DNA of 64,000 nucleotides from Marinimicrobium alkaliphilum (GCF_003259155.1 NZ_QGMQ01000002.1:308925-372924); one strand, 5' to 3'; counted from the stretch's first letter, positions 18,025-27,259 are shown. Made by a program: numbers and translations. The notes: generated from the letters alone by a model not told the origin.

Positions 18025-18103
18025 CCGCATGTAGGCGGAAAACAATCTCTCACGGGTGTTACTGCTCTTTTGGCAAGAGTCTTAATCACGTGAAGTTCTC
18101 GGG

Positions 18104-18550
18104 TCACGCGTGTGTGTTCAGGTGTGCGAAGGCCGCTTCCAGTGCCAGCGTGTAGCTGTTGGCACCAAAGCCGCAGATCACACCTTGAGCGACGTCGGAA
18201 AAATACGAATGCTGACGAAAGGCTTCGCGCGCATGCACATTGGACAGGTGGACTTCGATAAAGGGGATAGCCACCGCCAGCAGGGCGTCTCGGAGTGCCA
18301 CGCTGGTATGGGTAAAGGCTGCCGGGTTTATCAGAATGAAGTCCACGCCTTCCTTGCGGGCGTCGTGAATTCGGTCGATCAGCTCGTACTCGGCGTTGCT
18401 CTGCAGCGTTTGCAGGTGGTGGCCCGCTTCGATGCAGCGCTCGGTCAGATCACGATTGATGGTTTCCAGGCTGGTGGCACCGTAAATCCCGGGCTCGCGA
18501 GAGCCCAGAAGATTTAAATTGGGGCCGTGTAAAACCAAGATGGTTGCCAT
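18104..18550 (-). CDS. aroQ: Type II 3-dehydroquinate dehydratase
   Basis: 148 residues from ATG 18550. It removes water from 3-dehydroquinate in the shikimate pathway. Family blocks are all present: [20 protein letters not shown] (active-site Tyr in the flexible loop), [36 protein letters not shown] and [19 protein letters not shown], then [11 protein letters not shown]. The usual neighbours are dsbD upstream and accB downstream; here dsbD is in place but a GH43 gene lies between aroQ and accB. A TATAAC at 18569-18574 on the minus strand could be its -10. Confidence 0.97.
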   Translation of the reverse strand: MATILVLHGPNLNLLGSREPGIYGATSLETINRDLTERCIEAGHHLQTLQSNAEYELIDRIHDARKEGVDFILINPAAFTHTSVALRDALLAVAIPFIEVHLSNVHAREAFRQHSYFSDVAQGVICGFGANSYTLALEAAFAHLNTHA

Positions 18551-18914
18551 AAATCCGATCCAGTACCTGTTATATGCGCGCGTTTCCGGCGATTGTCTCT
18601 GGCGGTTGCCCTGCGATGGGGCCGTTGCCAGGCCGGTTGCTGCCGAGCATGATGCTTTTGATGGTGTGAGGAGAAGTTTGCCGCAAAAGCGCGGGCGTGT
18701 CCACGCCCTGAGTAAAAATTGTGACAAATCCGGTGTTTTGTCTGCACGATTAAAGAAATTAGGCCGGTTTTTCGGATAAGACGAGGTGCGCTAGTGGCCG
18801 CAGGGGGCATGTTTCGACACGATAACCTCCAATCGCGACCTGTTGGGGGCGAGATTGAAGGTGTTGTTTCCATCTTCGGCGAATACTTAGGTAACGTCCG
18901 CTATCATGGGGTGA
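18551..18914. other. Intergenic region between dsbD and aroQ
   Basis: 364 bases with no convincing gene; the open frame that crosses it overlaps the aroQ start and has no family features. On the minus strand TATAAC (18569-18574) is a possible -10 for aroQ. Nothing else is recognised. Confidence 0.5.
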
Positions 18915-20750
18915 TTATGGGGTTAACGTACCGTTTATTGTGTTGATGACGCGGTTTCGGGTCAGCACTTGGGGCAAAATGTCTGCTGCTCCTTCGCGCC
19001 CCGCCGGGTACCAGAGGTAAAGCGGGACGCCGCTGCGGCCGTAATTTTCCAGTAGAGCGGTGATTTGCGGGTTGGTGTTGGTCCAGTCGCCCTTCAGCGT
19101 GACAACGCCGTGCTCGTCAAAGGCCGCCTCGACGTCACCGGTGCTCAGTACCATGCGTTCATTGGCGAGGCAGGTCAGGCACCAGTCAGCCGTGAGATTG
19201 ATAAATACCGGGCGACCTTCAGCGCGTAGCTGCTGGAGGCGCTCGGGGGTATAGGCCTGCCAGCGGTTGGTTTCGTTTTGGCTGTTCAGCCAGTGCCAGG
19301 GCAGCGCCAGGGCCAGCAGCCAGGCGATAACCGCAAAGCCGCGCCGAATCATCAGGCCGCGATGGGTGCGGGTGTGGCGATGGCTGAGCCAGCAGGCAAA
19401 GGCAATCAGAATCATGCCAACAATGGCGGCAACAATGGCGTCGCTGCCCGCCTGTCTGCCCAGGACCCACAACAGCCAAGCCGCAGACAAGTAGAGAGGG
19501 AAGGCCAACAATTGTTTGAGGGTGTCCATCCAGGGGCCGGGTTGGGGTAGTTTACGTGCCAGGCCGGGGGCGTAACACAGGGCCAGCAAGGGCAGTGCCA
19601 TGCCCAGCCCCAGAGCGGCAAATACGCTCAGGCTGACCAGGGCGGGCTGAGTCAGGGCAAAGCCCAGGGCGGCCCCCATAAATGGGGCGGTGCAGGGGCT
19701 GGCAACCACGCTGGCGAGAACACCGGTGAAGAAAGAGCCGCTCAGCCCGCTGCGTTGGGTCAGCGACTGACCCGCGCCCATCAAGCGGGTGCCCAAGTGC
19801 AGCAGGCCGGACAAGCTCAGCCCCAGAACAAAGAACAGGTACGCCAGCCCCGCAATGAGTAGGGGTGATTGCAATTGAAAGCCCCAGCCCACGGCCTCGC
19901 CGCCCGCCCGTGCGACCAGTAAGGCAACGGCAATGGCGACAAAGCTCGCGACAACCCCCGCTGTGTAGGCCCACCCGTGCAGGGGCAGGCGTGCGCGATC
20001 GGCCTGAGCCAGGCTCAGCACTTTGATCGACAATACAGGAAAGACGCAGGGCATCAGGTTGAGAATAACCCCGCCGAGCAAGGCAAACAGCAGGGCGTAG
20101 CCGAGCCAGGCACTGCTTGCGATCGATTCAGCGCCATCGGCTGGCTGCTCACTCCCATCGCGATAGTCAAAAAACTGGGCCCGTTCCAACCGGGTGACTT
20201 CGCCGGTTTGAGGGTCGACCCACAAGTAGTCACTGTGGGGAGGGTAGCAGAGCCCGGCGTCCGCGCAGCCTTGGGAGACCACTTCCAGGGCGAAAGGGGA
20301 CGTTGCGGTGTCCAGGTCGACGTAGAGGGTCGCGGTGCCGTAAAACACTTCCATGTCGCGCTCAAAGTACTCGTCGAACACCACGCGCCCAGCGCGGGAG
20401 AAACTGTGCCCGGGAAGCTCGGCGTCAACCGGGGCCAAGCGGAAGCGTTCCTCGTAGAGGTAGTATTCCGGGGCAACATCCCAATGCAGTACCAGACGAT
20501 CGTTGTGGACGGCGGCTTCCAGTTGAAAGGCTTCCTCTACCGGCAGAAAGTCGTCGCTGTTGCCGAGAATGTCCGTGCCGCCACTGCGGCTGCCGCCGAA
20601 CGGGTCCTGGGCGCTCGCCAGCGCGCTTGCGAACAGCGCCAGGGCCATTGCAAGCGACCGGGACAGTCGACTTGGTGCGGGAAGCTGCCAGTGAAAGGCG
20701 GGTGCGAGGTCAACGGTTCGATATAGAAGAGAAAGTAACCGGTGCAACAT
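18915..20750 (-). CDS. dsbD: Thiol:disulfide interchange protein DsbD
   Basis: 611 residues. DsbD moves electrons from cytoplasmic thioredoxin through the inner membrane to periplasmic partners such as DsbC and cytochrome c maturation factors. A long N-terminal leader ends near ALASA. The alpha domain holds GCADAGLCYPPHSDYLW, the membrane beta domain has MPCVFPVLSIKVLSLAQ and SPCTAPFMGAALGFAL in eight helices, and the gamma thioredoxin domain has ADWCLTC. The exact start is uncertain since no good ribosome site precedes ATG 20750. It supports the c-type cytochromes of the cbb3 oxidase encoded downstream. Confidence 0.93.
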   Translation of the reverse strand: MLHRLLSLLYRTVDLAPAFHWQLPAPSRLSRSLAMALALFASALASAQDPFGGSRSGGTDILGNSDDFLPVEEAFQLEAAVHNDRLVLHWDVAPEYYLYEERFRLAPVDAELPGHSFSRAGRVVFDEYFERDMEVFYGTATLYVDLDTATSPFALEVVSQGCADAGLCYPPHSDYLWVDPQTGEVTRLERAQFFDYRDGSEQPADGAESIASSAWLGYALLFALLGGVILNLMPCVFPVLSIKVLSLAQADRARLPLHGWAYTAGVVASFVAIAVALLVARAGGEAVGWGFQLQSPLLIAGLAYLFFVLGLSLSGLLHLGTRLMGAGQSLTQRSGLSGSFFTGVLASVVASPCTAPFMGAALGFALTQPALVSLSVFAALGLGMALPLLALCYAPGLARKLPQPGPWMDTLKQLLAFPLYLSAAWLLWVLGRQAGSDAIVAAIVGMILIAFACWLSHRHTRTHRGLMIRRGFAVIAWLLALALPWHWLNSQNETNRWQAYTPERLQQLRAEGRPVFINLTADWCLTCLANERMVLSTGDVEAAFDEHGVVTLKGDWTNTNPQITALLENYGRSGVPLYLWYPAGREGAADILPQVLTRNRVINTINGTLTP

Positions 20751-20868
20751 AGATGCCGATGCTCATTGTTGGAGGTTTTGGCCAGGGAAGGCTGCGCCTG
20801 AGCGCGGCTTTCGGGTAGTATTGGCCAGCAGTGCGATATTGTAACGGAAATGACCGGGATGTGTGGTG

Positions 20869-21609
20869 ATGCAGACGAGTAAATCGAAACGCCTGCTGGG
20901 CGGCGCTCTGGGGGTGCTGCTGATGGCAGGTTGCCAGTCCGCGCCAGAACCTGTCGAGGTGCCGGCCGGCGCATCCGGCCCAGAGCCTGAGGCACCTCCC
21001 GAGCCCGCTGTCGACTACCAACCTTATGACTGGCAGGGGCGGATCGACACGCTCCTGAATCGGGGCGACCGAGCCCTGTCGGCAGGGCGATTACTGGAGC
21101 CTTCGCGCGATAACGCCTACGATTATTATCAGCAGGTGTTGTTGATCGAGCCCGATAATGCCATGGCGCGCACTGGGATTCAGGCGATTATGCTCAGCTA
21201 CCTGGATAGCGCGCGCACGGCAGCGGCCAATAGTGACCATCGCGGTGCGCGTCGGGCGCTTGCCCAGGCCGCTTCCATTGACCCTGAGAGTGATTTGGTG
21301 GCGGAAGTGCGCGCAACCATTGAAGCCCAGGCCGAAGCGCGTGTACGTGCCCAAGGTGGCGCTGAGGGAAGCTTCCACCGGCTTGATTCGGGAGCGCTTA
21401 GCGCCCGCTCCGACGCGGTAGCGGCGCAGTTGGTTGAGCTGGCTGAGCAGGTGCGTGAACAGGGCGCCAGTATATTGATCAGCGCTCGAAACGACGCTGA
21501 GGGCCGCTGGATCTATCAGCAGATGCGCGCGGCCGTGCCCGGATTTTTGCTCCGCGGTGACATTGCCATACAATCGCCGCCCGGGGTCAGGGTGTTGCCG
21601 CCCATCTGA
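20869..21609 (+). CDS. Lipoprotein with TPR-like helical region
   Basis: 246 residues from ATG 20869 (two in-frame GTG codons lie just upstream). The lipobox is LLMAGC, Cys22. A Pro/Glu-rich linker (residues 26-50) follows, then a helical stretch resembling tetratricopeptide pairs (YYQQVLLIEPDNAMARTGIQ and ARRALAQAASIDPESDLV). The C-terminal part, with ASILISARNDAEGRWIYQQM, has the look of a small OmpA-like or phospho-donor-like alpha/beta domain, but I cannot assign it. It is divergent from dsbD and 32 bases before the copper chaperone gene. Confidence 0.7.
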   Translation: MQTSKSKRLLGGALGVLLMAGCQSAPEPVEVPAGASGPEPEAPPEPAVDYQPYDWQGRIDTLLNRGDRALSAGRLLEPSRDNAYDYYQQVLLIEPDNAMARTGIQAIMLSYLDSARTAAANSDHRGARRALAQAASIDPESDLVAEVRATIEAQAEARVRAQGGAEGSFHRLDSGALSARSDAVAAQLVELAEQVREQGASILISARNDAEGRWIYQQMRAAVPGFLLRGDIAIQSPPGVRVLPPI

Positions 21610-21641
21610 CCCCCAAGTGGCTGACGACAAAGAGGAAAATA

Positions 21642-22109
21642 ATGATGAAGTGCATTGCAACATTCCTGAGAGCGGCGGCCGCCGCCCTGACGCTCTCGCT
21701 GGTGGGGCTCCCGGCCGCGATGGCGGGGGCGGGCGTGAGCGTTGAGGACGGTTATGTCCGGGCACCGGTGCCCGGGCGCAACGTCAGTGCGGGCTTTTTT
21801 ACGTTGCACAACCACACCGAGGCGTCGGTCACGTTGGTGGCCGTGCAGGCCGACTTTGCCGAGCGGGCTGAAATTCACAGCCACACCCACAGCGACGGTA
21901 TGATGCGTATGCGCAAGGAGGAAAGTGTCAGTGTCGAGGCAGGTGCTACCCTGGCGTTCGCCCCGGGCGGCTATCATATTATGCTGTTTGGATTACAGGA
22001 AGGTATCGGCGTAGGTGACGAGCTGGACCTGACAATCGTATTCGACGACGGCGAATCTCTGACTGTGCCAGTGATGGTGCGCTCGCTGTCGCGCCAATCC
22101 CACCACTGA
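21642..22109 (+). CDS. Periplasmic copper chaperone PCu(A)C
   Basis: 155 residues with a signal peptide ending AAMAGA. The copper(I) motif of the family, H-x10-M-x21-H-x-M, is exact: His79, Met90, His112 and Met114. PCuAC proteins bind Cu(I) in the periplasm and help insert copper into CuA or into cbb3 oxidases. A full cbb3 operon lies about 21 kb downstream, a plausible client. Two adjacent ATG codons (21642 and 21645) both follow GAGGAAAAT. The C-terminal RQSHH could add weak metal binding. Confidence 0.93.
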   Translation: MMKCIATFLRAAAAALTLSLVGLPAAMAGAGVSVEDGYVRAPVPGRNVSAGFFTLHNHTEASVTLVAVQADFAERAEIHSHTHSDGMMRMRKEESVSVEAGATLAFAPGGYHIMLFGLQEGIGVGDELDLTIVFDDGESLTVPVMVRSLSRQSHH

Positions 22110-22124
22110 TCGGGAGATCCCGCG

Positions 22125-23156
22125 ATGCCTTTATCGAAAGCCCGGCAACTGTGGGTTGCCGGCTTGCGCAAGACCCGCGACACCGTTGCCGACACCCGCG
22201 ATGACGTTAATCGCGCTTGGCGCTATTGGCGCTTTGGGGCGGGTTTATTGGTTGCTTATTTGCTTATTACTTTGGTGCTGGGTGTATTCTGGAGTCGCCC
22301 GCCAGCCTTGATGGAGCTGCAAGCTGGTGTGGACCGGCGGTTTGAAGACAGGTCGGTGCCTCCTGGCGCGGCGCTCAGTGTTGGCGTGATCGATGTCGCT
22401 CAGACCCTACTCGACAAGCGCGGCGGCTACCTGGCTAATGATATTGCCCCGCCGGGGGTGTGGCTGGATAACATGCCCAGTTGGGAGTACGGGGTGCTGC
22501 AGCAGGTGCGCTTGCTTAGTGGAGCGCTTGATCAGCACTTCACAGGGGGTGCCGACAGTGAGCTGACGCTTGCCGCCTCGCGTTTCCAGTTCAATCACCG
22601 CAGCTGGATAATGCCGGCGAGTGAGTCGCGCTACCGTGACGGCATCGCCAAAACGGAGAACTATCTCGAGCGCCTGCAGGCCGGTGAGGCGAACTTCGAT
22701 GCCCGGCGCGGGCCCCTTGATGCCTGGTTGGCCGAGGTCGAGCAGGCCCTGGAGCTGTTGGTGGCGCGCCTTAACGCCAGCGTCGGCGATGTGCGGGCTC
22801 CGCAATGGCTGGAGGATCAGGACGGCAATGACGAGGGCATGATTGGCCGCACGCGTTGGCGGGATCTGGACAATGTGTTTTTTGAAGCGCGGGGATCGGC
22901 TTGGGCGCTACACCATTTTATCCAGGCGCTCGAGCGGGATTTTGCCGACGTGGTCGCCCGTCAGGGCTTGGCCCCCTTGCTGGAGGAGTTGCGTGGGGAG
23001 CTGGCCGACAGTCAGCGCCGTCTGCGCAGTCCAGTGATTCTCAATGGCAGCGGCTACGGAATTCTGGCCAATCATTCGCTGGTCAAGGCGGCCTACCTGA
23101 ATCGCAGCTACCGCTTGGTGGCCGCCATTCGCGCACGCTTGGCCAGTGCACCCTAA
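22125..23156 (+). CDS. DUF2333 membrane-anchored protein
   Basis: 343 residues with one membrane helix at about 38-58 (GAGLLVAYLLITLVLGVFW) and a large C-terminal domain, mostly helical, outside the cytoplasm. The blocks VGVIDVAQTLLDKRGGYLAND, PSWEYGVLQQVRLL, TRWRDLDNVFFEARGSAWAL and LANHSLVKAAYLNRS match the DUF2333 family as I know it. Function is unknown. It starts 15 bases after the PCuAC gene. Confidence 0.8.
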   Translation: MPLSKARQLWVAGLRKTRDTVADTRDDVNRAWRYWRFGAGLLVAYLLITLVLGVFWSRPPALMELQAGVDRRFEDRSVPPGAALSVGVIDVAQTLLDKRGGYLANDIAPPGVWLDNMPSWEYGVLQQVRLLSGALDQHFTGGADSELTLAASRFQFNHRSWIMPASESRYRDGIAKTENYLERLQAGEANFDARRGPLDAWLAEVEQALELLVARLNASVGDVRAPQWLEDQDGNDEGMIGRTRWRDLDNVFFEARGSAWALHHFIQALERDFADVVARQGLAPLLEELRGELADSQRRLRSPVILNGSGYGILANHSLVKAAYLNRSYRLVAAIRARLASAP

Positions 23157-23181
23157 TCACTTTACTGACAGAAAGCCCGTT

Positions 23182-23583
23182 ATGGACGATATGATTGATT
23201 TACTGCGCGAGCGCCATCAGGCAGTGCCTGTGCCGCTTGAGCTTCCCACCCATGATCAACTGGTGGTGGTGGAAGAGGAGCTGTTGCTGCCTTTGCCGCG
23301 TGAATTGCGCACGTTTTTGTTGGAGGCCAGCGATCTGATCATCGGCTCCCTCGAGCCGGTGACGGCGGCGGATCCGAGCAGTCATACCTACCTGTCCGAT
23401 GTCGCGGCTCGAGCCTGGGATGAGGGAATGCCCCGCCACTTGGCCCCGCTGTGTGAAACTGCCCAGGGCTTCTATGCCGTGGAGCCGGAAGGTGAAGTGG
23501 TTTATTGGTGTTCGGGGGAGCTGACCGAGGAAACCTGGCCCTCGGTCTGGCACTGGGCCCAAGAGATCTGGCTGGAGTCTTGA
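23182..23583 (+). CDS. SMI1/KNR4 (SUKH) family protein
   Basis: 133 residues from ATG 23182. Characteristic of the SUKH fold: LPTHDQLVVVEEELLLPLPRELRTFLLEASDLIIGSLEP, a middle segment with the AARAWDEGMP helix, then FYAVEPEGEVVYWCSGE and a final Trp-rich helix. SUKH members are often toxin immunity proteins, but this subgroup sits in housekeeping neighbourhoods, here one base before ampD. No toxin gene is adjacent, so a cell-wall or regulatory role is as likely. The GTG at 23146 is rejected because it overlaps the DUF2333 end. Confidence 0.75.
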   Translation: MDDMIDLLRERHQAVPVPLELPTHDQLVVVEEELLLPLPRELRTFLLEASDLIIGSLEPVTAADPSSHTYLSDVAARAWDEGMPRHLAPLCETAQGFYAVEPEGEVVYWCSGELTEETWPSVWHWAQEIWLES

Positions 23584-23584
23584 G

Positions 23585-24145
23585 GTGAGCCGCGACCCCT
23601 GGGGTATCGATGACGGCTGGTTGCGCAGCGCCCGGCTGTGCCCTTCACCCAACTGCAATGACCGTCCCGCAGGGGTCGCCATTGACTTGTTGGTGGTTCA
23701 CAATATCAGTCTGCCGCCGGGCCAGTTTGGCACCGGTTGTGTTCAGCGGTTTTTCTGCAATCAGTTGCCACCTGATGAGCACCCCTATTTCGTGGAGATT
23801 GCCGCGCTCAAAGTGTCGGCACACCTGCTGATTGAACGCACTGGCGCGCTCACGCAGTTTGTACCCTTCGAGCGGCGCGCCTGGCATGCGGGACAGTCGC
23901 GTTACCGGGGGCGGGAAAACTGCAATGACTTCAGTATCGGGGTCGAACTGGAAGGAACCGACGAGCAGCCCTACACTGAGGCGCAGTATCAGCAATTGAG
24001 TGCGGTGGCGCGCACCCTGATGCGTCATTACCCGGGCCTGAGCGCAGATCGAATCACGGGACATGCCGATATTGCCCCGGGGCGTAAAACGGATCCCGGA
24101 TCCGCATTTGATTGGTCATATTTTCGCCAACTGTTGGCGGTATAG
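23585..24145 (+). CDS. ampD: 1,6-anhydro-N-acetylmuramyl-L-alanine amidase
   Basis: 186 residues from GTG 23585, one base after the previous stop. AmpD cleaves the anhydro-muropeptides returned to the cytoplasm, and its loss induces AmpC beta-lactamase in many species. The zinc ligands are His39 (VVHNIS), His160 (GHADIAPGRK) and Asp170; the catalytic region FSIGVELEGTD is present. It heads an ampD-ampE pair, followed by yajQ and ampG, which imports the substrate. Confidence 0.96.
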   Translation: MSRDPWGIDDGWLRSARLCPSPNCNDRPAGVAIDLLVVHNISLPPGQFGTGCVQRFFCNQLPPDEHPYFVEIAALKVSAHLLIERTGALTQFVPFERRAWHAGQSRYRGRENCNDFSIGVELEGTDEQPYTEAQYQQLSAVARTLMRHYPGLSADRITGHADIAPGRKTDPGSAFDWSYFRQLLAV

Positions 24146-24205
24146 TGCCGCTGAGTGCGCGAGCGTCGATCGACGTCTACGCGCTGATTAAAAAAGGAAT
24201 CTGCA

Positions 24206-25147
24206 ATGATATTTCTCACGGTAATTGTGGTGTTAGCGCTGGTGCAGTTCTGGGGCTCCGGGGCGCCGTTGCAAAAAGATGGTTGGTTTGTGATGCTGCA
24301 GGAGCGTTTGAAGACCCTGCCGGTTGTCGACGGTTGGCCCGCGCTGCATCTGGCCTTGAGTTTGGCGATTCCGCTGTTGGTGCTCGGTTTGGTCATCGGC
24401 TTGATCGGCGCGCTGTTTTCGCCGTTCTGGGCGATTTTGGTTTACGTACCCGTGCTCCTCTACAGTCTTGGGCGGGGTGACTTCAGCGCCGACATCAAGG
24501 CGTACCTCGTCGCCAGTCGACGCGAGGACTCGGTGGCGGCGGTGACGGCGCTTGACCAGCTGCGCGGCGGTGCGGGACATGAGCGCGATGAGCTCGACAG
24601 CGACGATTGGCCGAGTTTGCACGCCGAGGCGCTGCGGGTCATCGGATATCGCGGCTTTGAGCGGATGTTTGCTGTTATTTTCTGGTTCTTTATATTCGGG
24701 CCGGTGGGTGCTTTGCTTTATCGCTTGAGTGTCCTTTACCGGGAGCAGGAAGCGAACACTGACTTGCTCCTGGCGCGTCGTTGGCTGTGGCTCGTGGAAT
24801 GGCCTGCGGTCCGGGTGCTGGGGTTGACCTGGGCCCTGGTGGGCGACTTTGACCTGTGCATCAAACGCTGGCAGCGCAGCCTGACCGACTTCAGCAGCAC
24901 ATCCATGGCGGTGCTGGCGACCTGCCTCTCCGGTGCGCTGGGGCGTGCCGAGCAGCCCGCCGCCGCTGGTCCTGAAACGGTACCTGCACAGGATGACGAA
25001 AGCGAGGAGAGTGAGGTTGATGATGAGGTGCCCGTGGGGGAGCCCAAGCCTTATTCGCGCACCATGATCAAGGTCACCCAAGCGCTCTTTTCCCGGTCGT
25101 TGTTACTCTGGGTCAGCCTTGTCGCACTGGTGACGCTGCTGGTATAA
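24206..25147 (+). CDS. ampE: AmpE inner-membrane protein
   Basis: 313 residues. It opens with a hydrophobic start (MIFLTVIVVLALVQFW) and has membrane segments near 48-80, 155-178, 200-220 and 293-313, with a central GERGFERMFAVIFWFFIFGPVGALLYRL-type block (GYRGFERMFAVIFWFF) typical of AmpE/CobD-like proteins. AmpE is the usual partner of AmpD and was proposed to sense or transport in muropeptide recycling. An acidic loop (DDESEESEVDDEVP) precedes the last helix. Confidence 0.9.
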   Translation: MIFLTVIVVLALVQFWGSGAPLQKDGWFVMLQERLKTLPVVDGWPALHLALSLAIPLLVLGLVIGLIGALFSPFWAILVYVPVLLYSLGRGDFSADIKAYLVASRREDSVAAVTALDQLRGGAGHERDELDSDDWPSLHAEALRVIGYRGFERMFAVIFWFFIFGPVGALLYRLSVLYREQEANTDLLLARRWLWLVEWPAVRVLGLTWALVGDFDLCIKRWQRSLTDFSSTSMAVLATCLSGALGRAEQPAAAGPETVPAQDDESEESEVDDEVPVGEPKPYSRTMIKVTQALFSRSLLLWVSLVALVTLLV

Positions 25148-25184
25148 AGTGCCTGTCTAACTTATTGTCTAAGGAAATAACATT

Positions 25185-25670
25185 ATGCCGTCTTTTGATG
25201 TGGTGTCCGAGGTCGACAAGCACGATTTGACCAACGCCGTTGATCAAGCCAATCGCCTGATCGGTAATCGCTATGACTTCAAGGGCGTCGACGCCAGTTT
25301 TGAGCGCAATGACTTTCAAGTCACCCTCACCGCCGATGCGGACTTTCAGGTGCAACAGATGCTCGATGTGCTTCAGGGGGCGCTCCTGAAAAACAACATC
25401 GATATCATCTGCCTGGAGATCAAGGACCCCAAGCCTTCGGGCAAACAGGTCAAGCAGGAGGTGGTTGTGCGTACCGGGCTGGAGTCCGATATGTGCAAAA
25501 AAATTGTCAGGTTGCTCAAGGACAGTAAAATCAAAGTACAGTCCCAGATTCAGGGTGATCAGGTGCGGGTCACGGGCAAGAAGCGCGATGACCTGCAACA
25601 GGCCATCGCACTGCTGCGCGAGGCCGAGGGCATCGACATGCCGCTGCAGTTCAACAACTTTCGGGATTGA
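25185..25670 (+). CDS. yajQ: YajQ-family cyclic-di-GMP/nucleotide-binding protein
   Basis: 161 residues. It begins [20 protein letters not shown] and has NRYDFKG, then [20 protein letters not shown] and the end block [19 protein letters not shown], all characteristic of YajQ. Members bind c-di-GMP or nucleotides and act as regulatory effectors in some pathogens. The two EAL proteins in this window make c-di-GMP turnover relevant. It has AAGGAAATAAC before the ATG. Confidence 0.96.
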   Translation: MPSFDVVSEVDKHDLTNAVDQANRLIGNRYDFKGVDASFERNDFQVTLTADADFQVQQMLDVLQGALLKNNIDIICLEIKDPKPSGKQVKQEVVVRTGLESDMCKKIVRLLKDSKIKVQSQIQGDQVRVTGKKRDDLQQAIALLREAEGIDMPLQFNNFRD

Positions 25671-25731
25671 TGCCCACTTCCTCATTGCGTGCGGCTGCGC
25701 CCGCGCGCGAGTGCCTTGACGGTTACCCCCT

Positions 25732-27120
25732 ATGAAGTCTTATTTTTCCCTGTTCGTCGATCGGCGCTTGCTGTTTATTTTCGTGCTCGGGTTTGCCAGT
25801 GGGTTTCCCTGGGCCCTGATCGGCAGTACGTTTTCCGCGTGGTTGTCTGATTCGGGGCTGACCCGAACCAGCATTGGCATTCTGGGCAGCGTCACCATGA
25901 TTTATGCCCTCAATTTTCTCTGGGCGCCGCTGCTGGACCGGGTGCGCCTGCCGTGGGTGTGCGCGCGCATGGGGCAGCGGCGTGGGTGGATTCTGCTGGC
26001 GCAGATCGGGATCTTGCTGGGTACCCTGGCCATTGCAACCACGGATCCTGGCTTGGGCACTGGCGCGACGGTATTGGCCGCTGCGTTGATTGTGTTCTCC
26101 TCGGCCACTCAGGATGTGGGGGTTGATGCCTATCGGATTGAAATGATTCCTGCGGAGGAGAGCCGCAAATTGGCAGCGGGCTCGGCAGTTACCGCCGCGG
26201 GCTGGTGGACCGGTGCGGGCTTGCCCGGCGCGGTCGCGTTTATGATTGCGGGCCAGGCTGATAGCGGCTGGACGGCGGCTTACTTCTTTTTGGCCGGTGT
26301 CATGGCCGTGCTCTTGCTGGTGACCCTGTTGTTGCCTGAGCCGGTATCCGATCGCGAAGCGCATCAGGCCGAAGACGAGGCGAAGGTGCGTGAAACCCTC
26401 GCGGCTACCGGAAGCACCGGCGCCCTGGCCGCTGCGGGGGCTTGGCTGACCGTCACGGCGGTGCATCCGCTGGCAGAGTTTGTGCGCCGCAATGGCTGGC
26501 GTCTGGCGGTGCTGATTCTCAGTTTCATCGTGCTGTTCAAGGTGGGCGAAGCCTTTATGGGGCGTATGGCCACGGTGTTTTACCTGGAGCTGGGCCTGAC
26601 ACACAACCAGATCGCGATGGTCAGCGGCTTTATGGGCTGGTTTACCATGGTTGGCTTCATTCTGCTCAGTGGCCTGATCAATGTCCGCCTGGGTATTTTC
26701 CGGGGGTTGTTGATCAGTGGCGTGGCGATGGCCCTGGCGAACCTGATGTTCTCGCTGATGGCGGTGGTCGGGCCTCATATGGGCGTCTTCGCGGTGGCAG
26801 TGATTGTTGATAATTTCACCACAGCGTTTTCTACGGTTGCCTTTGTGGCGTTTATTTCATTTTTGACCAGTAAGGTTTACACCGCAAGCCAGTATGCGCT
26901 TATGGCCTCGCTTGGAAACCTCAGTCGCACATCCCTGGCGGCAGGCAGTGGTTATATGGTGGATGTACTCGGGGGCAATTGGGCGGTTTTCTTCGCGATT
27001 ACCGCCGTGATGGCCATTCCGGGGTTGTTGCTGCTGATCAGTATCCGGCACAAGCTGACCCACCGCCTGGGTGACGTATTCCGGCGAGCAACGCCGACTG
27101 TTGCCAAAGACCCGGGGTAA
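25732..27120 (+). CDS. ampG: AmpG-family muropeptide permease (MFS)
   Basis: 462 residues and about 12 membrane helices. The start KSYFSLFVDRRLLFIFVLGFASGFPWALIGSTFSAWLSDSG and the loop ATQDVGVDAYRIEM (with YALNFLWAPLLDR earlier) are hallmarks of AmpG. It carries anhydro-muropeptides from periplasm to cytoplasm, where AmpD (24 kb mark, same strand) processes them. A cytoplasmic loop of roughly 50 residues separates helices 6 and 7 (residues 205-255). Confidence 0.92.
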   Translation: MKSYFSLFVDRRLLFIFVLGFASGFPWALIGSTFSAWLSDSGLTRTSIGILGSVTMIYALNFLWAPLLDRVRLPWVCARMGQRRGWILLAQIGILLGTLAIATTDPGLGTGATVLAAALIVFSSATQDVGVDAYRIEMIPAEESRKLAAGSAVTAAGWWTGAGLPGAVAFMIAGQADSGWTAAYFFLAGVMAVLLLVTLLLPEPVSDREAHQAEDEAKVRETLAATGSTGALAAAGAWLTVTAVHPLAEFVRRNGWRLAVLILSFIVLFKVGEAFMGRMATVFYLELGLTHNQIAMVSGFMGWFTMVGFILLSGLINVRLGIFRGLLISGVAMALANLMFSLMAVVGPHMGVFAVAVIVDNFTTAFSTVAFVAFISFLTSKVYTASQYALMASLGNLSRTSLAAGSGYMVDVLGGNWAVFFAITAVMAIPGLLLLISIRHKLTHRLGDVFRRATPTVAKDPG

Positions 27121-27166
27121 AGCAACCGCAAAGAAACGTCAGTGTTTGTTGATACGCTTCGTCGCT

Positions 27167-27196
27167 TTGTTCAACGCTTGTCCAATGTGTTAATAT
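27167..27196 (+). promoter_or_regulatory. Candidate extended -10 promoter of the DUF481 gene
   Basis: TGTTAATAT (TG at 27188, TAATAT at 27191-27196) is an extended -10; TTGTTC 18 bases upstream is a weak -35. Transcription from here would give a leader of about 195 bases with a stem-loop at 27260-27289. Confidence 0.45.
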
Positions 27197-27259
27197 CCGC
27201 CGCCAAAGCCACGCTGCTCACTGCGTGTGCCAGGCGGTCGGTGAAAATACGAACCCTCA

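Noticed and set aside
18514-18873. Minus-strand open frame between dsbD and aroQ
   Set aside because: It overlaps the aroQ start in another frame and its translation is basic and featureless.
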